From an uncultured Bacteroides sp. (GTDB lineage: Bacteria; Bacteroidota; Bacteroidia; Bacteroidales; Bacteroidaceae): 64,000 nt of DNA. The position numbers were made by a program, and so were the translations under genes. Shown piece by piece: positions 10,600 through 20,649 of this stretch; the stretch's first letter is position 1, and each line of letters starts with the position of its first letter. The notes beneath the pieces were generated by a model. That model saw nothing but the letters and a program-made list of their open reading frames with translations, did no database searches and was not told where the DNA came from. The stretch is from NCBI RefSeq assembly GCF_963666545.1, contig NZ_OY762899.1, positions 3,600,365 to 3,664,364 on the forward strand, written 5' to 3'.

Positions 10600-10793
10600 C
10601 TTTCAATGTCGCTTAGTTGAGCAATCATCATAATCGTTTTTAATATGATTTCTCATACCCGATGACATTTTCATGTTTGATGTTACAAATCTTTAATTTT
10701 CATGCAACCTTTTTCACTACTATTCCGTCTAAATAAATGTAGCGCGCACAAATAGGAATAAAACGTAGTATTAATAAGGAATAGTCTTATTAC

Positions 10794-13106
10794 ATGAAAA
10801 AGGTATTTAGCATCGTGATTGCATTAATAGCTTGTCAAACACTATTTGCTCAAGCACTGCAATTAAAGGGATTAGTGATGTCATCGGGCAAGCGACCGGT
10901 GGAATTTGCAAATGTGATTCTTTGTAAAAGTGATTCTGTTTTTGTGACTGGTGGCACAACAGACGCGAGAGGTAAATTTAGTATGAATAACCTTCAAAAA
11001 GGCGGCTACAATTTACAGATTTCTTGTTTGGGGTATCAAACAAAAACGGTTAGTATCAATGACTTCACAAAGAGTGTGGATCTTGGGAGTATAGAGATGG
11101 ATACTGCGGCAGTGGCTTTGAGTGAAGTGGTTGTTACAGCTGCCAACGTCATAAATAAAGTAGATCGCAAAGTGATACTGCCGAATGCTTCTCAGATGAA
11201 ATCATCTACCAATGGATTTGATCTTTTACAGCGATTGAATTTAAGTCGCATTGATATAGATCTCTTGAGGAATACGATCTCTGCTGCCGGTGGTGGTGAA
11301 GTACAGTTAAGAATTAATGGTATAAAATCAAGCGTTCAGGAGATAAAATCGATTCGTCCTGAAGATATTATTCGCATTGAGCATCATGAAGAACCGGGAC
11401 CTCGTTATGAAAATGCGGAAGCGGTTATTGACTACATTACCCGAAGGCGAAATACGGGCGGATTTATCTCTATGGATTTAAGTAATTCCTTGCAATTGCC
11501 CTTTGGCGATAATAGCTTTAACGCCAAAGTAAATTATAATAAATCGGAATTTGGAGTCTTCTATAATGGTAGTTACAGAAAGGTTAAAGAGATGTGGCGC
11601 AATAATTCAGAGACTTTTAATTTTGCCGATGGAAGTACTTTGACGCGCATTGAAAAAGGGATGCCGGACAAATGGTGGATGAATTGGCATTACATGCACC
11701 TGAATTATAGTTATCAGGAGCCTGATAAATGGTTTTTTAATGCTACCGTGCGAACGAGTATTAATGATGTGCCGAAAACGAACTACAGAAGCTTACTTTA
11801 TTCTTCGGACAATCCACATGGGAGTGTTGACATGAACGATAATTCGTCTTCAAAAATGCATATTCCTTCTTTAGATCTTTATTTCCAGAGTAATCTGAAA
11901 AATCAGCAGTTTCTTATGTTTAATCTTGTTGGGACGTATATTGATACAGAAACCAAGAGGTATTATAGCGAGATACGTGGAGGGGAGGCTCTTACTGAAT
12001 TATTGAATAATGTGGATGGTAGCAAATACTCTTTGATCGGCGAAGGTATTTATGAAAAGGGGTTCAAGGCCGGGCGCTTGAGTGTAGGATTGAAGCACAC
12101 TCAGAGTTTTACTGATAATACTTACTCCGGTACTAGTATTGCTGAAACAAGCATGAAGCAGGCTGAAACTTATTTATATGCTGAGTTTCAAGGTACAGCG
12201 AACAAATTTAGTTATTCAGTAGGAATAGGCGGAAGTCGTTCATGGCTCAAAGAGAAAGAGGAGGGGTATCAGAACTATACTTTCCGTCCAACGATTAGTC
12301 TGAAATATAAAATGAGTGATAACTCTTCGCTTCGCTATCATGCCAGTGTGTATAGCTCTGCCCCGTCTTTATCCGACCTAGGGGATGTAGAGCAAATGAT
12401 TGATTCGTTACAAATACGAAGAGGAAATAAGGCACTTAAACCTGATATGAGATATACTCACTCTTTGAATTACGACATCAAGAAAGGTATTTTCAGCGGT
12501 AGCATGTATATTGGCCACAAATATTACCACAAGCCTATCATGGAAAGAACATTGATTGAGGATGATCTGTTTGTTCGGACCATGGAAAATCAAAAGAGCT
12601 GGCAGAAACTAACCACGGAAGCCGAGCTATCTGTTCGTCCGTTCAAAGATTTTCTGACACTAAAGTTTGTAACCGGAGTTAATTATTTCGATAGTAAAGG
12701 TCTTGATTATCATCACACTTATACCGATTGGTATTACCGTGCTAGCGTGAATGCTTCTTATAAGGAATGGTCTCTTTTCTTTGATATTAAAAAAGGAAGC
12801 AATGATTTCGATGGAGAAACGTTAGATTATAATGAGAACTTTCATGCTTTAGGAATAATGTACAAACATAAAAATTTGAGTTTGGGTGCTAATACCTTAA
12901 ATCCGTTTACAAGTGTTTGGAAAGGTGGAAGTAATAATCTTAATGCCTTGGCTTCTTCTCAAAAGCGGATCTATATTGGAGGACTATCAAACACGGTAGT
13001 ATTCAAAGTTTCTTATAACTTTAACTTTGGTCGTAAATTACAATCTGTAGAGAAGAGATTAAATAATGAAGATAAGGATTCGGGAGTTTTGAATGGTGGC
13101 AAATAA
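10794..13106 (+). CDS. Outer-membrane beta-barrel, TonB-receptor-like protein with CarboxypepD-reg-like domain
   Basis: 770 aa with a signal peptide (MKKVFSIVIALIACQTLFAQA). Residues about 22-105 form a carboxypeptidase-regulatory-like beta-sandwich (RPVEFANVILCKSDSVFVTG). A plug-like segment follows (about 115-215, VVVTAANVINKVDRKVILP, INGIKSSVQEIKSIRPEDI), then a long C-terminal barrel rich in aromatic strands. It resembles the outer-membrane beta-barrel protein family rather than SusC: it is about 300 aa shorter and has no SusD neighbour. It is preceded by 194 bp without another gene, so it may have its own promoter. The ligand is unknown. Confidence 0.8.
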   Translation: MKKVFSIVIALIACQTLFAQALQLKGLVMSSGKRPVEFANVILCKSDSVFVTGGTTDARGKFSMNNLQKGGYNLQISCLGYQTKTVSINDFTKSVDLGSIEMDTAAVALSEVVVTAANVINKVDRKVILPNASQMKSSTNGFDLLQRLNLSRIDIDLLRNTISAAGGGEVQLRINGIKSSVQEIKSIRPEDIIRIEHHEEPGPRYENAEAVIDYITRRRNTGGFISMDLSNSLQLPFGDNSFNAKVNYNKSEFGVFYNGSYRKVKEMWRNNSETFNFADGSTLTRIEKGMPDKWWMNWHYMHLNYSYQEPDKWFFNATVRTSINDVPKTNYRSLLYSSDNPHGSVDMNDNSSSKMHIPSLDLYFQSNLKNQQFLMFNLVGTYIDTETKRYYSEIRGGEALTELLNNVDGSKYSLIGEGIYEKGFKAGRLSVGLKHTQSFTDNTYSGTSIAETSMKQAETYLYAEFQGTANKFSYSVGIGGSRSWLKEKEEGYQNYTFRPTISLKYKMSDNSSLRYHASVYSSAPSLSDLGDVEQMIDSLQIRRGNKALKPDMRYTHSLNYDIKKGIFSGSMYIGHKYYHKPIMERTLIEDDLFVRTMENQKSWQKLTTEAELSVRPFKDFLTLKFVTGVNYFDSKGLDYHHTYTDWYYRASVNASYKEWSLFFDIKKGSNDFDGETLDYNENFHALGIMYKHKNLSLGANTLNPFTSVWKGGSNNLNALASSQKRIYIGGLSNTVVFKVSYNFNFGRKLQSVEKRLNNEDKDSGVLNGGK

Positions 13107-13150
13107 AAATAGATAGAAGGGGCATGCACAAAAATGTAGCGCTAAAACAC

Positions 13151-13182
13151 AAAAAGCTTCAGATAAAATCTGAAGCTTTTTT
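13151..13182. terminator. Bidirectional intrinsic terminator
   Basis: A perfect 14-bp stem (arm AAAAAGCTTCAGAT) with a 3-nt loop, A-rich on one side and T-rich on the other. It lies between the converging barrel gene (+) and tRNA-His (-), so it can end both transcripts. Confidence 0.9.
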
Positions 13183-13188
13183 AATATG

Positions 13189-13263
13189 GGTGGAAGACGG
13201 GGCTCGAACCCGCGACCTTCGGAACCACAATCCAACACTCTAACCAGCTGAGCTACGTCCACC
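13189..13263 (-). tRNA. tRNA-His (GTG)
   Basis: Cloverleaf on the - strand with D arm GCTCAGCTGGTTAGAGT, anticodon GTG in GGATTGTGGTTCC and T arm GCGGGTTCGAGCCCCGT. The extra 5' G (position -1) opposite C73 is the tRNA-His identity element. CCA is not encoded. One pair of the acceptor stem (position 6 with 67) is C opposite T, a mismatch. Confidence 0.93.
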
Positions 13264-13287
13264 ATATTGCATTTCTCTAATGCGGTG

Positions 13288-13295
13288 CAAAGATA
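13288..13295 (-). promoter_or_regulatory. -7 box of the tRNA-His promoter
   Basis: TATCTTTG on the - strand, matching the Bacteroides TAnnTTTG consensus, about 25 bp upstream of the tRNA-His 5' end. Confidence 0.7.
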
Positions 13296-13338
13296 GAGAA
13301 TATCTTTGATTCTGCAAATAGATTCATTTGTTTTTTAA

Positions 13339-14457
13339 CTAAAAAGTATACTCATTTATCTCATGGTTATACTTTCTGAAAAGGGATCGGGAAGTTTCTG
13401 TGAAGATTTTCAAGCGATTACGTGCTGCAGGAGGAAGTGAGTCGTTTGAAATGTTCACAGGTACAAGCATGTGATTTTTCTTTCCTGTCAGAACAGGACG
13501 GGCGACCCATACCAAGCTATAGCTGCAATGGCTCACATAAGTGGCACTATCTTTGGTCAATTCGAGCTTGAAAAGTAAACCGCCATCTGTATTGGGAGCC
13601 GACATGTGTGAAATGAAATTTCCAAGAGAATAGACTACGGCATGTTTGTTACCACTCACACTGTCTGTTCGTAATTCCATCGGTTGCACCACGTGAGGAT
13701 GAGAGCCGATGATATGAGTGACACCTTGTGAGAGTAGCCAATTAGTTAAAGATGTTTGTTCTTTGTTGGGAAGTTGCTTATATTCTTCTCCCCAATGCAT
13801 GCATGCTATGATAGCATCGGGCTTGAGTGCCTGAGCAGCTTTTATATCATTGCTCATGATGCTTTTGTCGATGTAGTTCACTACGTTGGGCAAGCTTACG
13901 GCAATGCCATTTGTGCCATACGTATAGTTCAGTAAAACGATGCGGAATCCTTTTTCTTCTATCAGTAAAGGATAACGTAATTCTCTGATTGCCTGATTTA
14001 TATAGGTTCCGGCATGAGGAATACGCAAAGAATCGAGCAGGGAGATCGTGCGCTCTAGTCCGGCTTTTCTGCGGTCGAGGCAATGATTGTTGGCAGTGAG
14101 AAGAATGTCGAATCCTGCATCCTTAATGGCTGAGAGGTATTCGTCGGGTGCACTAAACTGTGGATACCCTTTGTATGGTTTACCCCCCAGTGTAACTTCC
14201 AGATTACCGATTGCTACATCTGCTTTACTAATTTCTTCTTTTACGAATTTGAAACATGCAGTATAATCGTATCCGGAAGCAGTGCGAGCAGCATCTATTT
14301 GCCCCTGGTGTTGCATCAGATCACCGGCAAACAATAACGTTATTTTTTTAGGAGCTACACTGTCGCTCTCTGTAGTAATGCTGGCCTTCTCTTGAGACGC
14401 CGAACTACAGGAGAATGAAAGCAGCAGAATAAGAAGAGGAAAGGAGAAAGCTCTCAT
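13339..14457 (-). CDS. CapA-family (PGA_cap) metallophosphatase-like lipoprotein
   Basis: 372 aa. The N-terminus MRAFSFPLLILLLSFSCSS is a lipoprotein signal with the lipobox Cys in SFSC. The calcineurin-like PGA_cap fold is marked by LLFAGDLMQHQGQI, IGNLEVTLGG, LLTANNHCLDR, CMHWGEEY and GSHPHVVQPMEL, which supply the expected metal ligands (D, N, H, H). Relatives are annotated as poly-gamma-glutamate synthesis CapA, but many Bacteroides members have no PGA locus and their substrate is unknown; none is visible here either. It lies downstream of folD but beyond a strong hairpin, so it is probably transcribed separately. Confidence 0.85.
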   Translation of the reverse strand: MRAFSFPLLILLLSFSCSSASQEKASITTESDSVAPKKITLLFAGDLMQHQGQIDAARTASGYDYTACFKFVKEEISKADVAIGNLEVTLGGKPYKGYPQFSAPDEYLSAIKDAGFDILLTANNHCLDRRKAGLERTISLLDSLRIPHAGTYINQAIRELRYPLLIEEKGFRIVLLNYTYGTNGIAVSLPNVVNYIDKSIMSNDIKAAQALKPDAIIACMHWGEEYKQLPNKEQTSLTNWLLSQGVTHIIGSHPHVVQPMELRTDSVSGNKHAVVYSLGNFISHMSAPNTDGGLLFKLELTKDSATYVSHCSYSLVWVARPVLTGKKNHMLVPVNISNDSLPPAARNRLKIFTETSRSLFRKYNHEINEYTF

Positions 14458-14512
14458 TATAGTGTTGGGGATTTAGTGTATAATTTAAGGTAAGTGCAGA
14501 AAGAAGGTTAGA

Positions 14513-14571
14513 AAAATGAGCGACACTTTATTCCGCTGATATTAGCATCGGCAGTTCATATCGCTCATTTT
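14513..14571 (-). terminator. Terminator after folD
   Basis: An 11-bp perfect stem (AAAATGAGCGA with TCGCTCATTTT) enclosing about 37 nt that can fold further. On the - strand it directly follows the folD stop and ends in a T run. Confidence 0.75.
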
Positions 14572-14576
14572 GTTTT

Positions 14577-15467
14577 TTATTTATAGATTGCCTTTTTTCC
14601 GGCAAGCAAGGTGTTCTTCATTAGCGAGACAATAGTCATCGGTCCCACACCACCCGGTACTGGAGTGATGAATGAACATTTGGGTGCAACCTCATCAAAC
14701 TTCACGTCACCGGTTAGTTTGAAACCTGATTTGGTTTTGTCTGATGGTACCCGGGTTGTTCCAACGTCGATTACTACAGCGCCTTCTTTCACCATATTGG
14801 CAGTAAGGAAGTTGGGTTGCCCCAAAGCAGCAATAATGATATCAGCTTCCTGACATTCTTTTACCAAATCGTGCGAACGGCTGTGGCATACGGTTACTGT
14901 TGCATCTCCCGGATAGGCTTTCTGCATCATTAGGGCGGCCATTGGTTTGCCAACAATATTGCTGCGTCCCAGTACCACACATTTTTTGCCGGATGTTTCT
15001 ATCTCATATCGTTTTAATAATTCCAATATTCCATTGGGCGTTGCTGAAACATAACAAGGCAAACCAATAGACATCCTTCCCACATTGATGGGGTGGAAAC
15101 CATCTACATCTTTGCGGTAGTCGATTGTTTCAATTACTTTTTGTTCCGAAATATGTTTGGGAAGAGGTAATTGAACAATGAAACCATCCACGTCGTCATC
15201 AGCGTTCAACTCACATACTTTGGCAAGCAATTCTTCTTCGGTAACATCACTTTCATAGCGAAAGAGCGAAGATTTGAATCCACAGACTTCGCAGGCTTTT
15301 ACTTTTGCTGATACATATGTTTCACTTCCACCGTCATGTCCGATAAGTATTGCTGCCAGATGAGGTTGTTTTCCTCCTTTGGCCACAATGTCGGCTACCT
15401 CGGCGGCTATTTCTAACTTTACTTGTTCAGAGATTGCTTTTCCATCAATTAATTTATAATCTGCCAT
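14577..15467 (-). CDS. folD: Bifunctional methylenetetrahydrofolate dehydrogenase/methenyltetrahydrofolate cyclohydrolase FolD
   Basis: 296 aa, full length for FolD. Signature motifs are present: [13 protein letters not shown] (catalytic Tyr and Lys), [28 protein letters not shown], the NADP-site [11 protein letters not shown], and C-terminal [13 protein letters not shown]. It interconverts 5,10-methylene-THF and 10-formyl-THF in the cytosol for one-carbon supply to purines and formyl-Met. It follows ffh by 15 bp on the same strand, so they are very likely co-transcribed. Confidence 0.98.
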   Translation of the reverse strand: MADYKLIDGKAISEQVKLEIAAEVADIVAKGGKQPHLAAILIGHDGGSETYVSAKVKACEVCGFKSSLFRYESDVTEEELLAKVCELNADDDVDGFIVQLPLPKHISEQKVIETIDYRKDVDGFHPINVGRMSIGLPCYVSATPNGILELLKRYEIETSGKKCVVLGRSNIVGKPMAALMMQKAYPGDATVTVCHSRSHDLVKECQEADIIIAALGQPNFLTANMVKEGAVVIDVGTTRVPSDKTKSGFKLTGDVKFDEVAPKCSFITPVPGGVGPMTIVSLMKNTLLAGKKAIYK

Positions 15468-15482
15468 ATCTTGAGTTATTCG

Positions 15483-16805
15483 TTACCGTTTCATTTTTGG
15501 CATCATTTTGCCCATTTTGCTTCCGGTCACCATCTTCATCATTTTGCGTGTCTCTTCGAATTGCTTCAGCAGGCGATTTACTTCCTGAATAGTGGTGCCA
15601 CTTCCCTTTGCTACACGCGTGCGGCGCGATCCATTGAGCAGAGCAGGGTTTGAACGTTCTTTCGGAGTCATGGAATGAATGATGGCCTCTATGCTTTTGA
15701 AGGCATCGTCATCAATATCAATGTCTTTGATAGCCTTACCTACTCCCGGAATCATTGATGCCAGGTCTTTCAGATTACCCATCTTTTTGATCTGTGCAAT
15801 CTGGCTAAGGAAGTCGTTGAAGTCAAATTGATTTTTAGCTATTCTCTTCTCTATTCGTTTGGCTTCTTCTTCGTCAAATTGTTCTTGCGCACGTTCTACC
15901 AGTGAAACAATGTCACCCATGCCAAGAATACGGTCGGCCATACGGGCGGGGTGAAATTGATCGACAGCATCCAGTTTCTCACCGGTTCCTACAAATTTGA
16001 TAGGCTTGTTGACTACCGAACGTATAGATAATGCAGCACCACCGCGGGTATCACCATCAAGTTTGGTTAGTACTACTCCATCAAAATCTAGGCGGTCGTT
16101 GAATTCTTTAGCTGTGTTTACAGCATCTTGTCCCGTCATTGAGTCGACTACAAACAGAATCTCATTTGGATTAATAGCTTCTTTGATCGCTGCTATCTCG
16201 TTCATCATCTGCTCATCTACAGCTAGACGACCGGCTGTATCGACAATAACCAAATCATATCCTTTGGCCTTAGCCTCTTTAATTGCATTTCGGGCGATTG
16301 AAACAGGATCTTTGCTGTCGATTTCCGAGTAAATAGGCACTCCGATTTGTTCGGCAAGAACACGTAGCTGTTCGATAGCCGCAGGGCGATATACGTCACA
16401 AGCAACAAGCAAAGGATTCTTTCCCTTTTTGCTTTTGAGCATTCGCGCCAACTTGCCCGAGAATGTAGTTTTACCCGAACCTTGCAACCCCGCCATCAAA
16501 ATTACTGCAGGCTGTCCTTTCGTGTCTATATCTACAGTTTCGCCTCCCATTAATTGAGCTAGTTCGTCGTGCACGATTTTCACCATTAACTGGCTGGGCT
16601 TTACGGCAGTAAGCACGTTTTGGCCTAACGCTTTTTCCTTCACTGTATCGGTGAAAGTTTTAGCCACTTTATAGTTTACATCGGCATCTAGAAGAGCTTT
16701 GCGCACATCTTTTAGTGTCTCGGCTACATTGATCTCGGTGATTTTGCCTTCACCTTTCAGAATCTTAAACGACCTCTCGAGTCTTTCGCTTAAATTATCG
16801 AACAT
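15483..16805 (-). CDS. ffh: Signal recognition particle protein Ffh
   Basis: 440 aa. N domain (about 1-85, MFDNLSERLERSFKILKGEG), GTPase G domain (about 95-295, G1 GLQGSGKTTFSGKLA, VDTAGRLAVDEQMM, TKLDGDTRGGAALS), and Met-rich M domain (about 320-440) ending GSKMGKMMPKMKR. It binds signal sequences and 4.5S RNA and docks ribosomes at FtsY and the Sec channel. It is the first gene of the ffh-folD pair, with a TACATTTG box about 50 bp upstream. Confidence 0.99.
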   Translation of the reverse strand: MFDNLSERLERSFKILKGEGKITEINVAETLKDVRKALLDADVNYKVAKTFTDTVKEKALGQNVLTAVKPSQLMVKIVHDELAQLMGGETVDIDTKGQPAVILMAGLQGSGKTTFSGKLARMLKSKKGKNPLLVACDVYRPAAIEQLRVLAEQIGVPIYSEIDSKDPVSIARNAIKEAKAKGYDLVIVDTAGRLAVDEQMMNEIAAIKEAINPNEILFVVDSMTGQDAVNTAKEFNDRLDFDGVVLTKLDGDTRGGAALSIRSVVNKPIKFVGTGEKLDAVDQFHPARMADRILGMGDIVSLVERAQEQFDEEEAKRIEKRIAKNQFDFNDFLSQIAQIKKMGNLKDLASMIPGVGKAIKDIDIDDDAFKSIEAIIHSMTPKERSNPALLNGSRRTRVAKGSGTTIQEVNRLLKQFEETRKMMKMVTGSKMGKMMPKMKR

Positions 16806-16853
16806 ATATTAATCACAAATTACAAATTATCTAATTTTCGGTTCTTAAGGATG

Positions 16854-16861
16854 CAAATGTA
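16854..16861 (-). promoter_or_regulatory. -7 box of the ffh-folD promoter
   Basis: TACATTTG on the - strand, matching TAnnTTTG, 49 bp before the ffh ATG. Confidence 0.6.
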
Positions 16862-16877
16862 CGAAAATTCCATTTAT

Positions 16878-18200
16878 TTATATCCTTTTATTCTGCCATT
16901 TTGCCTTTTTAAAGTAGATATAGCTTGCCACAAGTAGCAGGCAATAATATAAAATCTCTGTGGTAAAGCAAATTTCTACCGGAGCGCGTAGCCATACCCC
17001 AACAATAAAAACATACATCATGTAAATGGAAAGAGTGATCACTTCGAGCATGAGTGCAGAGCGGGTATTACCCGTTCCTGAAATGCCGTTGAACAGAATA
17101 TTTGCAACAGAAGCGATGAGCATGGCGGTAGCTATGACATAAACAGCTGTTACGGATTCGGCAATCAAAGCTGCTTCATTGGTATATATTGAGAGTATTG
17201 CTTGTGGGAAAATTGAGATGACAACAACCAATGCCAGCATTAACAGAAAAGAGAAGCGGGCGATCTTTTTTATTAACGGTATGACGTGCTGAATGTCATT
17301 AGAACCAATGGCATTACTCACAAGGCTGTTGGTTGCCGTAGACAGTGAACTAACCGGAATCATCATAACAATATAAATGCTTCGCACAATGTTGGCTATG
17401 GCAAGTTCGCGCTGTCCTAACCGTTCTACGGCAGCAAAAAAAGCAAACCATGTGGCCATCGATAAAAAGTATTGAAGCATGGTGAAACATGAAATACTTA
17501 GAATTCTCTTCAATAATTCGGGCTGAAACGAACGAAAGCGGTTCAATCCGTATTTCTTAAAATCAACGGTAGTATATGTATAGATGAAGAAAAAGACAAT
17601 GGAAGATGCTTCTGCAATAACGGAAGCGATGGCAGCACCTTTTATTCCCATTTCGGGGAATCCGAATTTTCCGAATATGAGCACATAGTCGAGTACCACA
17701 TTCGTCAAGGCCATTACTATGGCATTAATTGTTAGTACTTTTGTACGGGTGGTACCGATATAAAAAGCACGAAACATGACATTGAGAAAAGAAAAGAAGA
17801 AGCCGTAAACCCGCCAATGAATAAACTCCATTGTGGCATCGTATATAGTTTCAGACGAAACCAGCAATCGCATGATGTTTCCTCCAAAAAGACGGGTGAA
17901 ACCAAAGAGTAGAAACGCCATGACCATCAGAAACATGACACCCTGAATCATGACAGGCCCTACTTCCGCATATTGTTTTTCTCCATTGCGACGGGCAATC
18001 ATGATTTGAGAACCGGTGCTGAAACCGAAAGCGACAGTGAAAATGCAGATATAGAACAAGCCTCCCATGGCAGAGGCTCCTAAGGCTACTTCACTGACAC
18101 GTCCCAGAAAGGCTGTATCAGTAACGTTGATGATGTTTTGTGCAAGAAGACTTAGCAAGATCGGGAAACTAACGTTCCAGATTTGTTTGTTGGTGTACAT
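16878..18200 (-). CDS. MATE family efflux transporter
   Basis: 440 aa, very hydrophobic, with about 12 predicted membrane segments in two related halves. Typical MATE features: an N-terminal IWNVSFPILLSLLAQNIINVTD, RVSEVALGASAMGG, and polar motifs such as FSTGSQIMIARRNGE. Family members export drugs or metabolites by H+ or Na+ antiport in the inner membrane. The substrate cannot be inferred. It has its own TATCTTTG box and a terminator separates it from rho. Confidence 0.92.
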   Translation of the reverse strand: MYTNKQIWNVSFPILLSLLAQNIINVTDTAFLGRVSEVALGASAMGGLFYICIFTVAFGFSTGSQIMIARRNGEKQYAEVGPVMIQGVMFLMVMAFLLFGFTRLFGGNIMRLLVSSETIYDATMEFIHWRVYGFFFSFLNVMFRAFYIGTTRTKVLTINAIVMALTNVVLDYVLIFGKFGFPEMGIKGAAIASVIAEASSIVFFFIYTYTTVDFKKYGLNRFRSFQPELLKRILSISCFTMLQYFLSMATWFAFFAAVERLGQRELAIANIVRSIYIVMMIPVSSLSTATNSLVSNAIGSNDIQHVIPLIKKIARFSFLLMLALVVVISIFPQAILSIYTNEAALIAESVTAVYVIATAMLIASVANILFNGISGTGNTRSALMLEVITLSIYMMYVFIVGVWLRAPVEICFTTEILYYCLLLVASYIYFKKAKWQNKRI

Positions 18201-18225
18201 AAATAAATACTTAAGTTTGCTGTTT

Positions 18226-18233
18226 CAAAGATA
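18226..18233 (-). promoter_or_regulatory. -7 box of the MATE gene promoter
   Basis: TATCTTTG on the - strand, 26 bp upstream of the ATG at 18200. Confidence 0.65.
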
Positions 18234-18247
18234 TTGTTTTTATTCAA

Positions 18248-18291
18248 AAATAAAGGAGCGAAAATGATCATTCATCTCCGCTCCTTTATTT
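18248..18291 (-). terminator. Terminator after rho
   Basis: A 13-bp perfect stem (AAATAAAGGAGCG with CGCTCCTTTATTT) around an 18-nt loop, 21 bp past the rho stop. On the - strand the second arm ends in TTTATTT. It overlaps the region just upstream of the MATE promoter. Confidence 0.8.
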
Positions 18292-18311
18292 GCTTTATGT
18301 TGTTTCTGTTG

Positions 18312-20465
18312 TTAGCTGTTCATGCTCATCAGAAATTCATCGTTGTCTTTCGTCTTTTCTAAGCGGTCTTTAACGAAATCCATTGCTTCAATCGGATTCA
18401 TATCCGATAGATATTTGCGTAGAATCCACATGCGGTCAAGTGTTTGCTTGTCTAGAAGCAGATCGTCGCGTCGAGTGCTCGAAGCTACAATATTCACGGC
18501 CGGGAAGATTCGTTTGTTAGACAAGTTACGATCGAGCTGAAGCTCCATGTTACCTGTTCCCTTGAATTCTTCGAAGATAACTTCATCCATTTTAGAACCT
18601 GTATCGATAAGTGCGGTAGCTAAAATAGTCAGCGAACCTCCGTTTTCAATGTTACGGGCAGCTCCGAAGAAGCGTTTAGGTTTGTGGAGTGCATTTGCAT
18701 CTACACCACCCGAAAGTACTTTACCCGAAGCAGGAGATACAGTATTGTATGCGCGAGCTAAGCGGGTGATGGAGTCGAGGAAGATCACTACATCGTGTCC
18801 ACATTCTACCATTCTTTTCGCTTTCTCCAGCACGATGCCTGCTATTTTCACGTGGCGTTCTGCCGGTTCGTCGAATGTTGAAGCAATGACTTCGGCATTT
18901 ACGCTACGAGCCATGTCGGTAACTTCTTCCGGACGCTCATCGATGAGCAACATAATCATGTATACTTCCGGATGATTGGCTGCTATAGCATTTGCGATTT
19001 CTTTCAGCAAAATCGTTTTACCGGTTTTGGGTTGAGCTACGATCAAGCCGCGTTGTCCTTTACCAATCGGAGCGAACAAATCGACTACACGGGCAGACAT
19101 AGAATCTGAATATCCTCCTCGGCAAAGTTTGAACTTCTCATCTGGGAAAAGAGGTGTGAGGTGTTCGAATGGAACGCGGTCACGTACAAAAGTAGCGTCG
19201 CGGCCATTGATCTTTGATACTTTAACCAGAGGGAAATATTTTTCTCCTTCTTTCGGAGGACGAATAGCTCCTTCAACCACATCACCGGTTTTTAAACCGA
19301 ATAGTTTTATTTGTGATTGAGAAACATAGATATCATCAGGAGATGCAAGGTAGTTATAATCTGATGAACGTAAGAATCCGTATCCGTCTTGCATAATTTC
19401 CAAGACGCCGGTTCCAATCAAAATATCTTCAAATTCGTAAGCCTTTTCACGCTCGATAATTTTACGTTCCGGACGTTCAGGAGCAGTCGCTGCTTCAGCC
19501 GATATAGGTTTTTGAATTGGCGGACGTTGTTGATTGTTGTTGTTGTCGCGCGGACGGATGATGCGCTTGGCTTGTATTTGTTGCTCTTGAGCTACGGCAG
19601 GTTCAACTTTGGTTGCTTCAAATTTGCCGAGTAACTCAGTGGGCAATTCCATCTTTTCAGAAGGTAATTCTTCGATTGGCACAAAATCGTCGTCAGCATC
19701 CACTAGTACGGGGCTTTCTTCTTCCGGTTGAATAACAGGTCTTATAGGCTTAATAGGCCTGTTTAGAGCCTGTGGAGCTTGCTGTCCTTGAGGAGCAGTT
19801 TGTTGCCCTTGTCCTTGTGGAGCCTGTTGTCCTTGTCCTTGTGCTTGAGGTGCTTGCTGTCCTTGCTGCGGTGTTGATTGCTGTACTTTTGCCGCTACTA
19901 CTTGCTGCACCTTTACCACTGCTTGTGGCACTTGTGTTGCTACTACAGGAGCTTCAATCGTTGCTTCTGTTTTCACAGCCTCTTTATTTTCGCTTTTTGT
20001 TTTCTTTGGGCGACCTTTGCGTTGCTTCGGATCAACTTGTTCGTCTTTAGCCTTAGCTACGTCTTCTGCAGGTTTTGCCGGAGTTGTAATAATAGGTTTG
20101 GGTCTGTCTGTCGTTTCAGTTTTTGGAGCAATGGGAGTTGGTTTTGGTGCAACAGGTTGTGGTTTAGTTACCGGAGCAGCTTTTTCTGTTCGGCTTATTT
20201 CGCCATTTTTAGATGCGGAGAAAACTTTGTCGGCTCCTTCTTTCTTTACATTAACGCGAGAGCGTTTTTTGTTGTCGTCTTTGCGATCCTCTTTTATTTT
20301 GTCGGCGGCTATTTTCTTTGTAGCGCCCACGATGGCTTGTTCATCGAGGATCTTGTAGACTAGTTCTTCTTTCTTAAGTGAGTCTGTTTTTTTGATGCCC
20401 AATTCTTGGGCAATAGTTTGCAGTTCCGACAAATTTTTGTCGTTCAATTGAATGATGTTATACAT
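18312..20465 (-). CDS. rho: Transcription termination factor Rho with long disordered Q/P-rich insertion
   Basis: I choose the ATG at 20465 ([19 protein letters not shown]), 18 codons inside the longest frame, because the Rho N domain begins there; 717 aa. Order: SAP-like Rho-N (about 1-45), low-complexity insert of roughly 280 residues (K/E/P-rich, then [24 protein letters not shown] repeats), cold-shock-like RNA-binding domain ([20 protein letters not shown]), and the hexameric ATPase with P-loop [14 protein letters not shown] and [17 protein letters not shown]. It ends transcription at C-rich untranslated RNA. E. coli Rho is 419 aa; the extra length is this insert, known from Bacteroides Rho and linked there to phase separation. 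Confidence 0.98.
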   Translation of the reverse strand: MYNIIQLNDKNLSELQTIAQELGIKKTDSLKKEELVYKILDEQAIVGATKKIAADKIKEDRKDDNKKRSRVNVKKEGADKVFSASKNGEISRTEKAAPVTKPQPVAPKPTPIAPKTETTDRPKPIITTPAKPAEDVAKAKDEQVDPKQRKGRPKKTKSENKEAVKTEATIEAPVVATQVPQAVVKVQQVVAAKVQQSTPQQGQQAPQAQGQGQQAPQGQGQQTAPQGQQAPQALNRPIKPIRPVIQPEEESPVLVDADDDFVPIEELPSEKMELPTELLGKFEATKVEPAVAQEQQIQAKRIIRPRDNNNNQQRPPIQKPISAEAATAPERPERKIIEREKAYEFEDILIGTGVLEIMQDGYGFLRSSDYNYLASPDDIYVSQSQIKLFGLKTGDVVEGAIRPPKEGEKYFPLVKVSKINGRDATFVRDRVPFEHLTPLFPDEKFKLCRGGYSDSMSARVVDLFAPIGKGQRGLIVAQPKTGKTILLKEIANAIAANHPEVYMIMLLIDERPEEVTDMARSVNAEVIASTFDEPAERHVKIAGIVLEKAKRMVECGHDVVIFLDSITRLARAYNTVSPASGKVLSGGVDANALHKPKRFFGAARNIENGGSLTILATALIDTGSKMDEVIFEEFKGTGNMELQLDRNLSNKRIFPAVNIVASSTRRDDLLLDKQTLDRMWILRKYLSDMNPIEAMDFVKDRLEKTKDNDEFLMSMNS

Positions 20466-20593
20466 ACGTATAGGTAAATTATTATAATGTTTCTCTTTTC
20501 GCTGAAATGCACATAGCATAGCTACGACTATCAGTCCAGAGCAATGCGGGCATAAGCGCTATTATGAATTTGGGATAATTACTTTTTGAATCG

Positions 20594-20616
20594 GGATATT
20601 AAAGTCTTTAATATCC
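20594..20616 (-). promoter_or_regulatory. Hairpin in the rho 5' leader
   Basis: A perfect 10-bp stem (GGATATTAAA with TTTAATATCC) and a 3-nt loop in the 325-bp gap between tilS and rho, about 130 nt before the rho ATG. It lies downstream of the likely promoter box at 20650-20657 and so would be transcribed. The rest of the gap holds no convincing gene. Confidence 0.45.
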
Positions 20617-20649
20617 TTAGTGAAGAGTTCACGAAGGATTGAGACGTGG

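Noticed and set aside
13059..13265. 68-aa minus-strand ORF over tRNA-His
   Set aside because: Its sequence (LDCGSEGRGFEPRLPPI) is the well-known translation of a tRNA T arm and anticodon region, not a protein.
18547..18975. 142-aa plus-strand ORF inside rho (and similar ones at 19878-20363 and 20017-20358)
   Set aside because: Antisense reading of the rho coding region; low-complexity composition mirrors the Q/P-rich insert.
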